A stretch of 64,000 nucleotides of DNA from Bigelowiella natans CCMP2755 (GCA_000320545.1 ADNK01000067.1:38715-102714), one strand, 5' to 3'; shown: positions 36,253-51,855, counted from the first letter of the stretch. Made by a program: numbers and translations. Notes: a model not told the origin generated them from the sequence alone.

Positions 36253-36868
36253 TCTAAATAATAAATGTTCATTACGATGAGCATCGGCAGTGCATTTACT
36301 GCGCGATGCACAATGTTGTGGGAATAGGGATTGACTTCAGTTTATGCTGATGTACATAATCATGTTGGCTCGCGCTAATTATCTGCTGATTCTATATTGT
36401 ACTGATCATGATTGTTTTTAATGATGCTTCTTGTCTTTTTGCTTGCTCGACGGCTAGACGGGGTTACCGCCACCCCAGCCTTGCTAGCTTGCTAGCTTGA
36501 ATTATAAATTTGCGCTGTCATGTCAGCATGAAGTAGTCTAGTAGTGCGCGTCACACCGATAAGGGCACAAATGAATCTGCCTGAACACAATGTGAATGTA
36601 ATGCAGCTCTCTTGCGAGGCACCAACGACGCTCCTGCCTACATGCTGTCATCTTGTCGTGCATTCGCAGTAGGCTTGTATGTGTTGATGAGCACGTCAAT
36701 CCTGCACGCGCGCTCATCTCTAGTAGATCTCTAGGTCTAGCTAGCTAGTATGGAAACTCATCTCTAGATCTAGTCATCTAGTCATGACAAATGATCAACT
36801 GTGTTCAATTCAAAATGAAATGAAGTAAGTATTTACACGGTCTATGTATGTCATAGATGTACGACGGA
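36253..36868. other. Convergent 3' spacer, CTAG-rich
   Basis: Between the ends of the DPF gene (+) and the hydrolase (-). Very rich in CTAG: GCTAGCTTGCTAGCTTG, TAGATCTCTAGGTCTAGC, CTCTAGATCTAGTCATCTAG. No gene supported. Confidence 0.55.
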
Positions 36869-37849
36869 TCATTCGCGCATTCCATTAATCTCGTCGTCGA
36901 TGCAAAATATCCTTGCAGTCATTGAAGATGTGTCCAGGACAATGACTCCTTCACTTTGGTCATCCATGCTACCAAGAAGCTCACCTGAAGCACCCCAAGC
37001 AGCAGAGCATCCTGCACTTACGAAGTCATCGCAGACACCAATGGAATTAGACATGACGACTGGCATCTTGAATCGGCAGGAAATTTCCGGATAATGCTCA
37101 AATGCTCGGTTGACCCCGCGCTGTGGCTTTGCCACACTAGCTAGATACAATCTGGCTCCTCTCTCGTAAGCGTACTTTGAATGGTGCTCAAGGAGGGATT
37201 CGTAGCAGATTGCCAAGGCAGCCCTTTCACCACTGCCACAGTCGAGGATCACCTGCTCGTTTCCTGATACGAAATATGGAAGCTCATCATCATGCAGATG
37301 CTGCTTGCAGTAGATTTCACACGATCCGTCCGGATGGTATAAGAACGCGCCTATCTGCACACCCGCGCCAGTAGAGCATCGAATTGGAGCACCTACGATG
37401 ACAACGACCTTGAGCGTCCGGCTTAGATCGATAAAGACATCTAATCCTGGATCTTTTGGCCCTGAAAACGCCAGGTCATTGGCTAGCTTGGGTTCGTAGC
37501 CTGTCAGTGATAACTCGGGAAACATGACCACCCCGCATCCATGCTTCACTGCAAGCTTTATCAGCTCCAGATGGCGACTGATGTTTCTCGTGACATCTCC
37601 GGGCGTTGGTCTTATTTGTATCGCACCAATTAACGCAGAGGACGATCGAGAGGAGATTCGAGAAGAAGATGCAATAAGATTGTTTGAGGAGGACGATCTT
37701 ATAGCCTTCCTCTTCCCCATTATCTTGGTGGGAAGGGGGCGGAGGTGGTGCAGGGCCGAGCAGAATGGAAGCAACATTATAATCAAACCTATTCTCAATT
37801 TAGAATATTCATCATCGAGAGTATAACTATCAACTGGGAGATTTTCCAT
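36869..37849 (-). CDS. Bacterial-type carbon-nitrogen hydrolase (nitrilase superfamily), intronless
   Basis: Single uninterrupted frame of 326 codons. Cleaves carbon-nitrogen bonds of nitriles, amides or carbamoyl compounds; exact substrate unknown. Catalytic triad visible: Glu in FPELSLTGYEP (about residue 112), Lys in CKQHLHDDELPYF, Cys in AICYESLLEHH. Downstream blocks ASVAKPQRGVNRAFEHYPEI and SNSIGVCDDF also match the family. The core starts at about residue 73 (GAIQIRPTPGD). The first 70 residues are extra: a hydrophobic stretch (LRIGLIIMLLPFCSAL) then a basic/Ser-rich part (KRKAIRSSSSNN and SSRISSRSSS), as expected of a signal peptide plus plastid transit peptide. Absence of introns here, when all neighbours are split, and similarity to bacterial members suggest acquisition from bacteria. 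Confidence 0.9.
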   Translation of the reverse strand: MENLPVDSYTLDDEYSKLRIGLIIMLLPFCSALHHLRPLPTKIMGKRKAIRSSSSNNLIASSSRISSRSSSALIGAIQIRPTPGDVTRNISRHLELIKLAVKHGCGVVMFPELSLTGYEPKLANDLAFSGPKDPGLDVFIDLSRTLKVVVIVGAPIRCSTGAGVQIGAFLYHPDGSCEIYCKQHLHDDELPYFVSGNEQVILDCGSGERAALAICYESLLEHHSKYAYERGARLYLASVAKPQRGVNRAFEHYPEISCRFKMPVVMSNSIGVCDDFVSAGCSAAWGASGELLGSMDDQSEGVIVLDTSSMTARIFCIDDEINGMRE

Positions 37850-38094
37850 CCGAAACTGCGTTCTTTTTCCATCCCATGTTTTTCGATATTTTTATATTCT
37901 AGAAGATATTTTTAGATATATTAAGGATATTTTATTGTCTACCGGAGCGCATCCATTGGTGCTCTAATCGCGGAGCAGAGCACTGACTGAGCGAAGACAC
38001 AATAACAAGGAAGGAAGAATCAACCTCAAGTGGCTCTTGACGAACCCCAAAAATGATATTGCAGCTCCATCGTCCCTCAAAAGCTGCTGAGATA

Positions 38095-39162
38095 ATGACG
38101 CATTGTTTGGTTCTTATGGTTCTTCTTCCGGTTGCACGGGCGGACAATGTATTTACAAAAAATCAGGGATTGCTGGGAATAAAACAGAGAGCGAGATCAT
38201 ATAAATGGGTGTGAGGACCGGATAAAAAAGGCTTTCATCCAATAGAAAGAGAGTTTATTGTGAAAGAGAAATGAACGGGGCTGCTTTGTGATCGAAGCTT
38301 AAGATTTTTTGCATTAATTCTCAGAAAGACCAAAGCGGCCTTGCTGCAGCAATTTTGCTCCCCATATTCTTCGTCGCCATCCCGGTTGTGGGGGTTCTCT
38401 TGCTCTTCAAAAGTCTTCCGAACATTCTCCTGGTGGACACCATGACCATATAGCATAACAACGAAAACACAAAGGATATGATCTTCTTTTTAAAAACGAA
38501 TACCTCATTCTCTACTTCTCAACTTAACTTTAGCCGAGCTCAACGGGCGTGATTTGGCTATTTTCGCTCCTTGTTTTAGGCATGGCAGGTATGAGTTCCC
38601 CGCAAAATCGTTTCCGACAATTATAATATATGCTTTCCAGAGGAGAGGAAAGATGTCGATCTCGTGCTATGAATTGTATGTTGTTTGCTCCCTATGCTTA
38701 GGACACGTGATCACCGTTGAAGATAGTGGAACCCACCCTTTCGACAACAATGCTACTAAATTCATGGCAGCAGTAGGTATGGTTTGCTCACGTAATTGAT
38801 TTTGCCTTGTCAAACTGATGATAAATAGTTTTCATTTTTACATATAGAGGAAGATCGAGTCACCATATTGCTATCCTATGTTCATAAATTTTAGGGATTT
38901 TAGTGTGGCTCTACTCTTCGGTTTTTGCTGGGGCATTAGTTTTCAATTTACGTGAAAGGTATGGCCACTCAATAGAAGAAAGCATCATCATTTTAAACGT
39001 GCAACCATTAATGACCCCTACTGCCCCCCTCCCTCTTTCAGATTTACCCTTCTGCTCCGATATCTTGTACTCGGCATCGATGGTGAGCTAGTGTCTTCTT
39101 ATTATTACGCAGCAAACACCATTTTGTCTTGTGCATATACCTTCAGTATGCCGTATTTTTGT

Positions 39163-39208
<46 letters not shown>

Positions 39209-39650
39209 GATCCTCACACACGCAAGCACAAACACCGCTATCAAAGGTTTCACAAAGACTACTAATAACTACTGCTAATTGCTACAACCAACTACTGCCA
39301 CTACTACTACTCCCCCAGGCACACTCTTCTTATTGTTGTTCGTTGCCGGAATTGTTGCTTCTGGGCGATGGAATGGGTCGTATGAGCGTAGAGAATAAAG
39401 GGAAAGAAGGGCCATGAATGCACTGTATTTTGGTATCCATGCCCGCTCTCAAATTATGTGAGAAGGGTGATGAAGAATGTCTGTGTAAGCAGTTTCATCG
39501 CCCTCTTCTTTTTACCCCATCGTTATTTGTATGATCGCTTGTCGGCAGCATTATACATCGTTACAATTATCACCTGTAAATGTACAAATTAATGTGTAGG
39601 AACGACGGTTATTGCAGCAAGAATGGATCGAATAGACGTGAGAGAATAAG

Positions 39651-39698
<48 letters not shown>

Positions 39699-40744
39699 CA
39701 TGCACACGATTGAATTAATAATAATTGCAATAAGTAAACTCGGGTGGGGGCGAGATTCACACTGCGTCGAGCTTATTACTAGTGAGATTCTGATTGTTTT
39801 TCATCATCACCATCACCACCACCTTATTACCACTATCCTTACCACCACCTTCTTCTCTTCCTTATCTCCCATTCAAGATGACTGTGAGACTTACAAAGCT
39901 GCCGTAGCTTTCACCTGGTAAAGCCCCTACCAACCCGCTCCCATGCCACTAAAGGAAATGGCTCCCCCCCATTTTGTCAGGTTCCCATCCTAGGGGTTTT
40001 TTCATAAAAATTTACTTTCCCCTAAAGGACGTATTTGAGGTAGCAGGAGTATGTTGTTAAATGTCTTTGTTCGGGTAATAGTAAGGGTATAAAGAAACCA
40101 CTAGGGTCAAAATTGTGTCCCTTTTTTTTTTAAAACGGGAAGCTTCCCCCCCCCCCCCCCCCTCTTCCCCCCCCTCTCGCAGAAACCTTCCGGATCCGAG
40201 CGATTGAACGAAGATGCAGAGGGGGGCGAAAATGCTGGAGATGGCCGACAGTATCCTGAGCAAGACTACAATGTGCTAGCAGATGATGGGGGAGGTAACT
40301 CTACCCGATGATGTTCACAATGAGCAAATTATGTGGTTCTAATATGAGATAGATCCATTGCTGATTTCTTTCCGCTGCATGCTTGTGTGTTGTGTGTTTA
40401 TGCGCCACCGCAGAGGTTCTACGACAGGGGTCTAAATGGCAAAAATACACGGATGACGCCACAGGAGCTGTGCGTAGCATTTCGTCTATTCTTTGCAGCT
40501 TAGTATTTGTTTACGAGTTGTATCTTCCACTATTTCTATTGCACAATATCACACACGTGCACATGCACAAAAATAGTATCACACAGGCTTAAGCTTGCGT
40601 ACATGCTTCCTTGAATGAAGATTTGTTTGTAGCGAGTATTGTTCTGAATCGATGTATTTGGCTATTATTTTATGATTTTGTAAGCCATACTGGCACAATG
40701 CTGAGACTGGGGTTTCAACATGGACAAGACCTGCGGATGCATAA
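38095..40744 (+). CDS. Multi-spanning membrane protein with C-terminal WW domain
   Basis: Twelve exons join exactly in frame to 253 residues: 38095-38148, 38325-38432, 38534-38588, 38702-38776, 38895-38958, 39042-39082, 39319-39387, 39878-39917, 40047-40074, 40183-40294, 40414-40469, 40685-40744. Signal peptide MTHCLVLMVLLPVARA, then hydrophobic helices ILLPIFFVAIPVVGVLLL, GVIWLFSLLVLGMAG, ILVWLYSSVFAGALVF and GTLFLLLFVAGIVASG, and a weaker one around FTWSMLLNVFV. A hydrophilic acidic tail follows (RLNEDAEGGENAGD) and then a WW domain: KWQKYTDDATGAPYWHNAET with the second Trp in STWTRP, ending the protein. WW domains bind Pro-rich ligands. The fold of the membrane part resembles tetraspan/MARVEL-like proteins only in layout; no family recognised. 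An in-frame ATG at 38053 would add 14 residues before the signal peptide. Confidence 0.75.
39654..39695 (+). repeat. (GA)n
   Basis: GA run in an intron of the WW-domain membrane protein gene; a (CT)n run lies at 39170-39205 in the preceding intron. Confidence 0.95.
40145..40178 (+). repeat. Poly-C / pyrimidine tract
   Basis: Polypyrimidine tract just before the acceptor of exon 40183-40294. Confidence 0.85.
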
Positions 40745-41548
40745 TTTAACCACGTCGAGCGGGTCTCCAAAGTGGAGATCGATCTATCGATTCGCGAGGA
40801 GAAATATACCATTGGGAGTTTATATGCAGTTTAAAAAAGAATGCCTTTTCCCACAAAATGTTACATTAAAATAGGGTCACATATAATTATATGAACGTAA
40901 TACATGTACTACATTATGAATATGTTATTGACATGCATGCTGCGTAGCATGTAGTCTGTAGATTTGTATTAAGTACACAGCGACTACTGTCTGCAAACAC
41001 AACATCAAGAGCTCGTTCATTTGTGCACTTGCGCATCTAGGCATGCTCGTTGCGACGTACAAATGCCATGCTGTCACAATGTGAACCTACTTCCCGTCCC
41101 AATTTGTATTTCTGCGAGACATCATTGCTCCAGCAATGCACATCTAGACATGCCCATCCATGGAGACACAGACATCCATGGACATCTTTGTCCACGCGTG
41201 TCTGTCCATTGTCACATAATGGACAATAGTCTATCACATGGGATTCGCAGAGAATGGATGGAACGCAATGCATCTTGATGAAGTTTCCCTTCGCATGCCA
41301 GACATGTCATGCATGTGAGCCACCGCAGATGAATGAAATCTCGGGAAATGAGTAGTTTGCCAGTTCGGTTGCGCCATTCGGATGCCGAATTACTCAAAAC
41401 GCCCTGCTTTTTAACTATTGCGACAGATGGAAATCGGCACAGACATAGGCCGTTCCGGCGAAAAAAGCCGTGCCGTTTGGACGCTGGCAGGACCCACGCA
41501 GACCACGCGTTCAACTTTCCTTTGAAAAAGACAACATTTCGGGCTCTG
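40745..41548. other. Spacer, TGCATG/CTAG-rich
   Basis: Between the WW-protein gene and the dehydrogenase (same strand). Contains GCATCTAGGCATGC (41033), GCACATCTAGACATGCC (41138) and four tandem-like ATCCATGGACA/ATCCATGGAGA words near 41155-41190. From about 41300 it becomes the 5' region of the dehydrogenase; an in-frame upstream ATG at 41333 exists but would put 72 charged residues before the signal peptide. Confidence 0.45.
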
Positions 41549-45910
<4,362 letters not shown>

Positions 45911-46892
45911 TGTAAATGAAGCGCATCAATTGTGGTACCACTTCATTGACACTAGTCACTTAGACATGCACGACGACGTAGGTGAAATACACTTCTGCAG
46001 TGATGCATGTACATGTGTGAGATGATTGTCTGGTTATTTCTCTCCCATGTGTGGCGCCATGCAGGGCGGAAAGTGTCAAGCTGGTTGGACTTCCTCAGAA
46101 CTACAATGAAGTTGCTTGATTCACTTTTTGTGGAGACACATGTAGCTGCTAGACTAGCTGTCACGTGAGTGACGAATGATTGACAATGTGGATGCAGTCA
46201 CTATGCACAATGCGAGACAGATGGAATGAACGATTTAAAATTTTCAGTGCTAGAATTGTGATCCGAAGTGGCCATGCAAAGATGGGCCACAGTGCTAAGA
46301 TTTCATTCATCATTCATCAGCCTAGCTTGGCAGTGCAAGCCGCACTGGTGCACGTGAATGCCAACAATGATGAACGATCTGTTCGCGCACTCGCAATCGG
46401 ACATCTGAAAGTGCTTCACGCATCTAGGCATGTGCAATGTGTCACCTTGTCACTTTCGCTGGTTCGGCCATCACCAGATCGATCGCATTCACCCAGCCAC
46501 GTGCATTGCCAATTGGCCAGATTGGTCACGCAAGCTGGCAAGTCCATCATCAGATCTCCAGAAGTGAGCAATGCTGGAATGCTAGGAATGCTGGATTGGG
46601 CATTGAACATTGAACCGAGCATTGATGCAAAAACAACGTGCGCAAGAATGGGAGACATGCATTTGTACGAGGCTGCGCGATGATAGACATGCAATACACA
46701 ATATATACATAATGTGTCTATTATCGCGCCTTCAGACAAAAATCATTGCGAGCAGCGCACAAGCTGTTGGTGTGGATGGGTGAGCAGTTCTTCCACGCAA
46801 AGGCAGTTCTCAAATTAGTTTGCATTTTTAACCTGCGACAGAGAAATTATGTCCAATCCTCGAAGTTTTGCTCGACAAAAAGTCTCGATTAA
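45911..46892. other. 3' spacer, TGCATG/CTAG-rich
   Basis: Downstream of the dehydrogenase. Holds GCATCTAGGCATGTG (46424), ACTTAGACATGCACGACG and GGCCATGCAAAGATGGGCC. No gene supported. Confidence 0.45.
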
Positions 46893-46964
46893 GCCATCTC
46901 CGAGATTCGAACTCGGGACCTTCTCTTTACAAGAGAGATGCACTAACCACTGTGCTAAGACGGC
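46893..46964 (-). tRNA. tRNA-Thr (anticodon TGT)
   Basis: Reads GCCGTCT...AGATGGC as a 7-bp acceptor stem with one G-T pair; D-arm GCAC-AGTGGTTA-GTGC; anticodon stem TCTCT/AGAGA with loop CTTGTAA (TGT at 34-36); variable AGGTC; T-arm CCGAG-TTCGAAT-CTCGG. All arms pair. 72 bases, no intron, CCA not encoded. Both internal promoter boxes (A box TAGCACAGTGG, B box GTTCGAATC) are intact. Confidence 0.95.
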
Positions 46965-47256
46965 ACGACAGAACAGTTTGCACTCGGTGTAAATTATTTA
47001 TACCCATATTATATATTTAGGTTCTTGTCCAAAAAAATATTCTGGAAATTTCTGGGAATAGTAGCTTCAAGAACTTCTGAGCACAGGGACAGATTAAGAG
47101 GATCCCTTTGTTCCAAAGATTAATCGAAATTACCCATATTTTGAATAATATGAACGTAGCTTTCCTAATCTGTTCATTTATTTTGATAAACTTATGTCTT
47201 AATTTTTAAGAGTCCTTCGTCACCCTCCTCTCAACCGCTTGGATCAACAATCCGCC
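46965..47256. other. 5' region of the CHAT gene
   Basis: AT-rich, no tRNA-like or coding structure seen. Confidence 0.4.
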
Positions 47257-48921
47257 ATGTCAGTGTTGTTGCTAACGCTCTTCCTCTATGTCCCACCGAC
47301 TGCTGCAATGGCTGTGCAGTCTGAACCTTTCGTTAACATTAGGATCTACAACGAGGTACTAATGTAGATACATATGACCTATGAGTAGTCATTCGGGATA
47401 ATTTTCTCTTCTTCAGGACTTGTCTTTAGATGTAACAAGATACACTGGAGGTTATGACTTCATAAATTTCAAGCCAAATGCAACTTTACTCTATAAATAC
47501 GATAAAATTACCATGAGTAAAAGCTTTGACAATGCACTTTGGAGCTTTGACAATGCACTTTGGATTGAGGAGCAAGCACGGTATTAATCATCACGATGTC
47601 TCGTCATTGTTACTGATGATGTCACCTCAGGGTTTATGATGCGTCCGATGCTGATAGTCTCTCTGAGACTGACAAAACTTTCAACATCATCGTCAATGCG
47701 GTATGTTGACTTATGTCCCGTTATATTACGGAAAATCATCTTACTCAACTTTTAACCAACAGGGGATCCTGTTGACCGTGTTGCTTTCACTAAATGCGTC
47801 ACATGGTATTCTGTGCGCGATGTATACGTAAATTTGCCTGTAATTTGCTGTATCCTTGGTTAATGATCACTAATACGTTGAACGTTATCATTCAGTCTCA
47901 TATGTTGAAAACAAGATCACTGGCATTTTACGAAGCCACGATCACCGTGGAAACAGTCCATTCGGAAGTAGTCGAGTCTCGTCTTCCTGGGCTAGTGTTC
48001 GACAAATAAACGGTGGAACAACTGAGCACAAATGCAAGCATGATTGTGCTAAGCATTATACGGAAGATCCGGCCCAGTATCCCAGTACCTCAGAAAAGGG
48101 AGAGGGAATTGGTAGTTTACACGGAAATCAAAAAAGAAAGGTCAAATTACTTGCGGCATTCTCCTCTCCTTCGCATGCTACCGTTAATGGCACACAGATC
48201 GCAGTAGAGGGATTGCGCTTAATGTCCGAAATGAGATCCTTCCAAAAAGTATTTCCTTCCGAGTCGATCATGATGCTTCCTGCTGCTGCGTACGAAGACC
48301 TCGTATCAGCTTTAAATGTTGTGGATCCCGAAATATTACATTTATCTGGGCATTGCTTGGAAGGAAAATGGGTGTTCGAGGGAGACAGTAGGGAGGTAAG
48401 TTGTGTTCCGGGCAGGAAGTTAGGAAAGTTACTCTCAACTGTCAAAACCCTAAATTGCATAGTGCTAAGCGGTTGCAGAAGCATTGGGATCGGGGAAACC
48501 CTGCGAAAGTATGTTCCGAAACGAGTGAGAATAGTGTGTTCGTCGACAAAACTAAACAATACTTTTGCCTCGGAATTCTGCAGCGAGTTTTATCGACAGG
48601 TTGGTAATTATTCCATCACAGTCTAAAATACAACGAGTGTCTGATTTGTACCGTATTTCGCAGCTTGAGAAGAAAAATTGGAACGCGGGCACTATCGACG
48701 ATTGCTATTTAAATACTAAATCGATGCTTAGTTGCAGTAGTAGAGAGTTAAAATTTGGAGATCCATCGAAGCATCTACATGTTGTGGTTGATGGTGTCCC
48801 ACTTTTAGATTTTAATCATTTGGGGGAGCCACACGAAGTGGGTCCTGATGGTGTCCCTATTTATTCGCAAAGTTGCAGGAGATGTAATCCGAAGGTGGGA
48901 GGAGTCTTTACCATGCTTTAG
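47257..48921 (+). CDS. CHAT-domain (caspase-like) protein with N-terminal signal peptide
   Basis: Six exons join in frame to 445 residues: 47257-47355, 47417-47580, 47631-47700, 47763-47805, 47896-48599, 48664-48921. The C-terminal half carries the CHAT peptidase signature: DPEILHLSGHCLEGKWVFEG with the catalytic His (about residue 278), then LNCIVLSGCRS with the catalytic Cys (about 319), then RVRIVCSSTKLNN and ASEFCSEFYRQ. Bacterial CHAT proteins read ILHFSGHG, VVLNACxS and AFSxGFYxAL at these places. Spacing of about 40 residues between His and Cys is as expected. The N terminus is a signal peptide (MSVLLLTLFLYVPPTAAMA) followed by about 80 residues of unknown fold, a short hydrophobic segment (GILLTVLLSLNA, about 112-123) that might span a membrane, and a basic KRKVKLL patch. 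An alternative frame of exon 47763-47805 does not join. Role inferred only: regulated proteolysis, perhaps cell death. Confidence 0.75.
47522..47563 (+). repeat. Perfect 21-base tandem duplication in CHAT exon 2
   Basis: AGCTTTGACAATGCACTTTG plus G occurs twice in a row, coding SFDNALW twice, in frame. Confidence 0.97.
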
Positions 48922-49647
48922 ATCGATAAATTTTATGAAACAGTCTTGTTAAGGGCGGGAATGCGTAGACTCAATGAATGATGATAATTTCTATGAAAAC
49001 AAAGTTGACAACATTGAAATGCATGTAGTAGTTCCAATAGTTCAGAACGACTAGATGGTGATATTGAAAAACTGCTACGCCCATCTAGCCATCCCATGCG
49101 AGCAATAAGTACTAGAAATGGCAATTTCAATGCACACACTGCGCCGCTGAATGCAAGTACGTCTATCTAGACGTGCTAGCGAAGTGTTCTCTGGATTCTG
49201 TTGTTGCTTCGCATCACCTCATTCACACACAGGCGCTGCATGCGTGGCTCGTGTTTTGTTGCGTGATCGAGAGTGCGTGCGTGCCCATCTAGCCATCATG
49301 TTTCTACAGCACACATACAAGTTAAGTCTACTAGTCTAGTCTAGCTAGCTTGTTAGTGGTGTTAGCACAAATCAAGATTAGGTGATAGTGACACGCCATG
49401 TGATGTGATGTTCGGCAATAATCGGTTGAAATTTTCGATTTTATGCATGCATGCAACAACATGTGAACGTTGCGTCGACATTATTTCATCACGCTGAATT
49501 CATCACTTATTAATCCAATTGCATTATTCAGTTTGCTGCATCACACATACCTGACCATTTTGTATGGTAATAATCCGTCAATATTACTGTTATTTATTAT
49601 TTAGACTTCTAGCTTTAATCCTATTCATCTTTGGTCGATGATGACGA
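48922..49647. other. Convergent 3' spacer, TGCATG/CTAG-rich
   Basis: Between CHAT (+) and the seven-helix gene (-). CATCTAGCCATC occurs at 49081 and 49289; also GTCTATCTAGACGTGCTAGC, ATGCATGCATGC and TAGTCTAGTCTAGCTAGC. No gene supported. Confidence 0.55.
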
Positions 49648-51076
49648 CTACTGAGAATCAACAACTCTCAAAAATTGACATAGGCAAATAGCCCAATCTG
49701 GGGTGTGAATCCAAGAATAGTAGACAAAAAAATACAGCACTCCTATGACAACATAAATTCCTACATCATAAATCGGATCATAAACGTTGGGTGCATAGTA
49801 ATCCCTTACACTGCCAGGCGTCGTGAGGAATATTACTCCAACTATTGCCGCCAGGATAGTGGCAACTAAAGTCAAAACTGCACTCGAAATTTGAGTACAT
49901 CGCATTTTCCGCATTAGCTTCCTTGCAGCAACCTGCATAAAGCAAATGTAAATTTGATTGATTAGCAAGAATATTGTGTTAAATCCAATTTAAATCTATA
50001 CTTTTTTTTTTTCCTTCCTTGCAATCCGATCTCTTTTAGATTTACTTAATGCAGTTCCCTGGGCTTCTCCTTTTTTCAAGCTTGCTGCAGATTCTCTCAT
50101 TTCACGAAGATCAATGGATTTGATTCCCGGTGCATGCTTGATTCTCGATTTATGGGATCCATTATGGGGGCTATTGTCGCGGCAACGCTGCATACCAGAA
50201 TTCAAAGGGGAGTCACGAAACTTCCTAATAGAATTATTGGGTGATAGGATGATTGAGGCTATCCCATTTGCGTTGTTGTCCTTGCCTTCGATATGAGATT
50301 CCCCCTTGTTTTTACTATTTTTTGAGGCTGTTGATGAAGCATATATTCTTCCAAATTTATTCAATGAATCATTAAGATCTATAGTGTCAGCTAATTTCGC
50401 AAATTTCCTTTCATTACTGTTAAGTTCCTGTTTAGCATCTTTAGCTTTTCGTCGCTGCCGTTCCAACGATGAATATTCAGCCGACTTTTTAGCTTGGATA
50501 AGCAACAGGCCCAAGGCATACGTTATCATCGAGCCAACAACGAGAGTAGCGAATGATGTCGTGAATCCCCGGAACGAAAAAAAACGAATTTCATTTGTCG
50601 CCACAGCCAGAATTATAGAAACACTTTGAACAACTATGTAACATATTTCCTGAAACAAGTATATAATGAGAAAGTAGTAGTTCATACGAAGTGGATCTTA
50701 CGATTGTCCGTGCGATGATTGAATAATATCCGGGCTGAAAGAAACAAGGCAAACTTCAGCAATTAAAGAGATTGTGATGTGTTTTAGTACAACCATTTTC
50801 ATGCTCCTTCCCTTCTGATTTCTTACTCGCGAGGTCAAAGCAATTATTTGATACGAAGATTGAATGATGACAAAGCCCGTTGCAAAGGCACATAAATAAG
50901 CTAGTGTCTGGTATGTGTTCATTTGTTATAAATCTACGACTGAGAGTAATTAAGAAAGTTACCGTTGCATATGATGTTGTAAGGGCTATTAACTGCCAAG
51001 GAAACACAAATGGTTCATGATGGCCAAGTACTCCGATAAACAGCAATATGAAGGCTATGAGATCCATCCTTGACAT
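49648..51076 (-). CDS. Seven-helix membrane protein with long cytoplasmic loop
   Basis: Five exons: 51076-50963, 50907-50827, 50734-50702, 50649-50002, 49932-49648; 386 residues, all joins in frame. Hydrophobic helices: LIAFILLFIGVLG and FPWQLIALTTSYA, LAYLCAFATGFVIIQ, then YYSIIARTI with EICYIVVQSVSIILAV, FATLVVGSMITYALGLLLI, ISSAVLTLVATILAAIVGVIF and VGIYVVIGVLYFFVYYSWI. Between the fifth and sixth lies a hydrophilic, Lys/Ser/Asn-rich loop of about 150 residues. The layout resembles seven-transmembrane receptors (a TOM1/THH1- or GPCR-like shape) but no family motif is seen. Alternative: the 92-base intron between 50827 and 50734 is open and hydrophobic in frame (KHITISLIAEVCLVSF), so intron retention would add a helix. 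Confidence 0.6.
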
Positions 51077-51855
51077 GAAAATAGGGGAAATTAGTTATTG
51101 GAGAGGCCCTTTTAAGTTTAGTTTACGCACCAATGAAGTTTTCGATGTAGAGCTACCGCAGTTTTGTGACTGTTCGATGCATGAATCTGGATTAGAAGTA
51201 GGGCTATTCCCAAGAGGCACAGGGCCCCTTTCACCCCATCCGATACTACGAAGATCAGTTGCTCTTGTTTCATTTTTGCACGAGGGTCGTTCTGAGTTCT
51301 GAGGGCGTGCGGTTATCCTCCACTCGCAGCGACATGAAAAGTCGCCTGCGTTCCGTCGATACGTGCGGGAACTGTGGATTTTGAGCGTATCGAGCGTCCA
51401 ACTGTGTGCAACCCGGCCCGTTGGTTGATGAATATTTTCGAATATCTTAAGTCTTAGCTAAAATTCAGTCCTTTTCCACGAAATAGGAACAGCTTGCTGT
51501 TGTCTCACCACAAGCAAGCGCGACAAGTACAGTGGCTGCAATCTTGTACCCTCGTAGTGGGCCGTAGCGTACCCCCTTTTTCTCCGTTTTTTTTTTTCCA
51601 GGTAACTTTTTATTGTCGCATTCTTATTTCAAGAATGGTTTCTCGTACGACTGTAAAGCTCCCAGATGGGAGCACCAGCAGCACTAACAGCACTGTATCG
51701 ATTCCTCTCGAGTATTTCTCGCGTTAAACTCGAACACGTGATCCCGGTAAAAACCGGAATTCGTTTTGATGGACAGGACGGCTGAAAGGATTTCTCTCCG
51801 AGAATCTCCATGATGTCTCGATATAATCTCGAACAAAAAGCTTGTGGTTGACAAA
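51077..51855. other. Divergent promoter interval
   Basis: Between the starts of the seven-helix gene (-) and the RhoGEF gene (+). A short open frame with ATG at 51635 (30 codons) is present but unsupported. No CTAG-rich vocabulary here. Confidence 0.4.

Noticed and set aside
48565-48663. Independent start of a small gene just before the last CHAT exon
   Set aside because: The 64-base interval 48600-48663 is a GT-AG intron and the flanking exons give continuous CHAT-family sequence.
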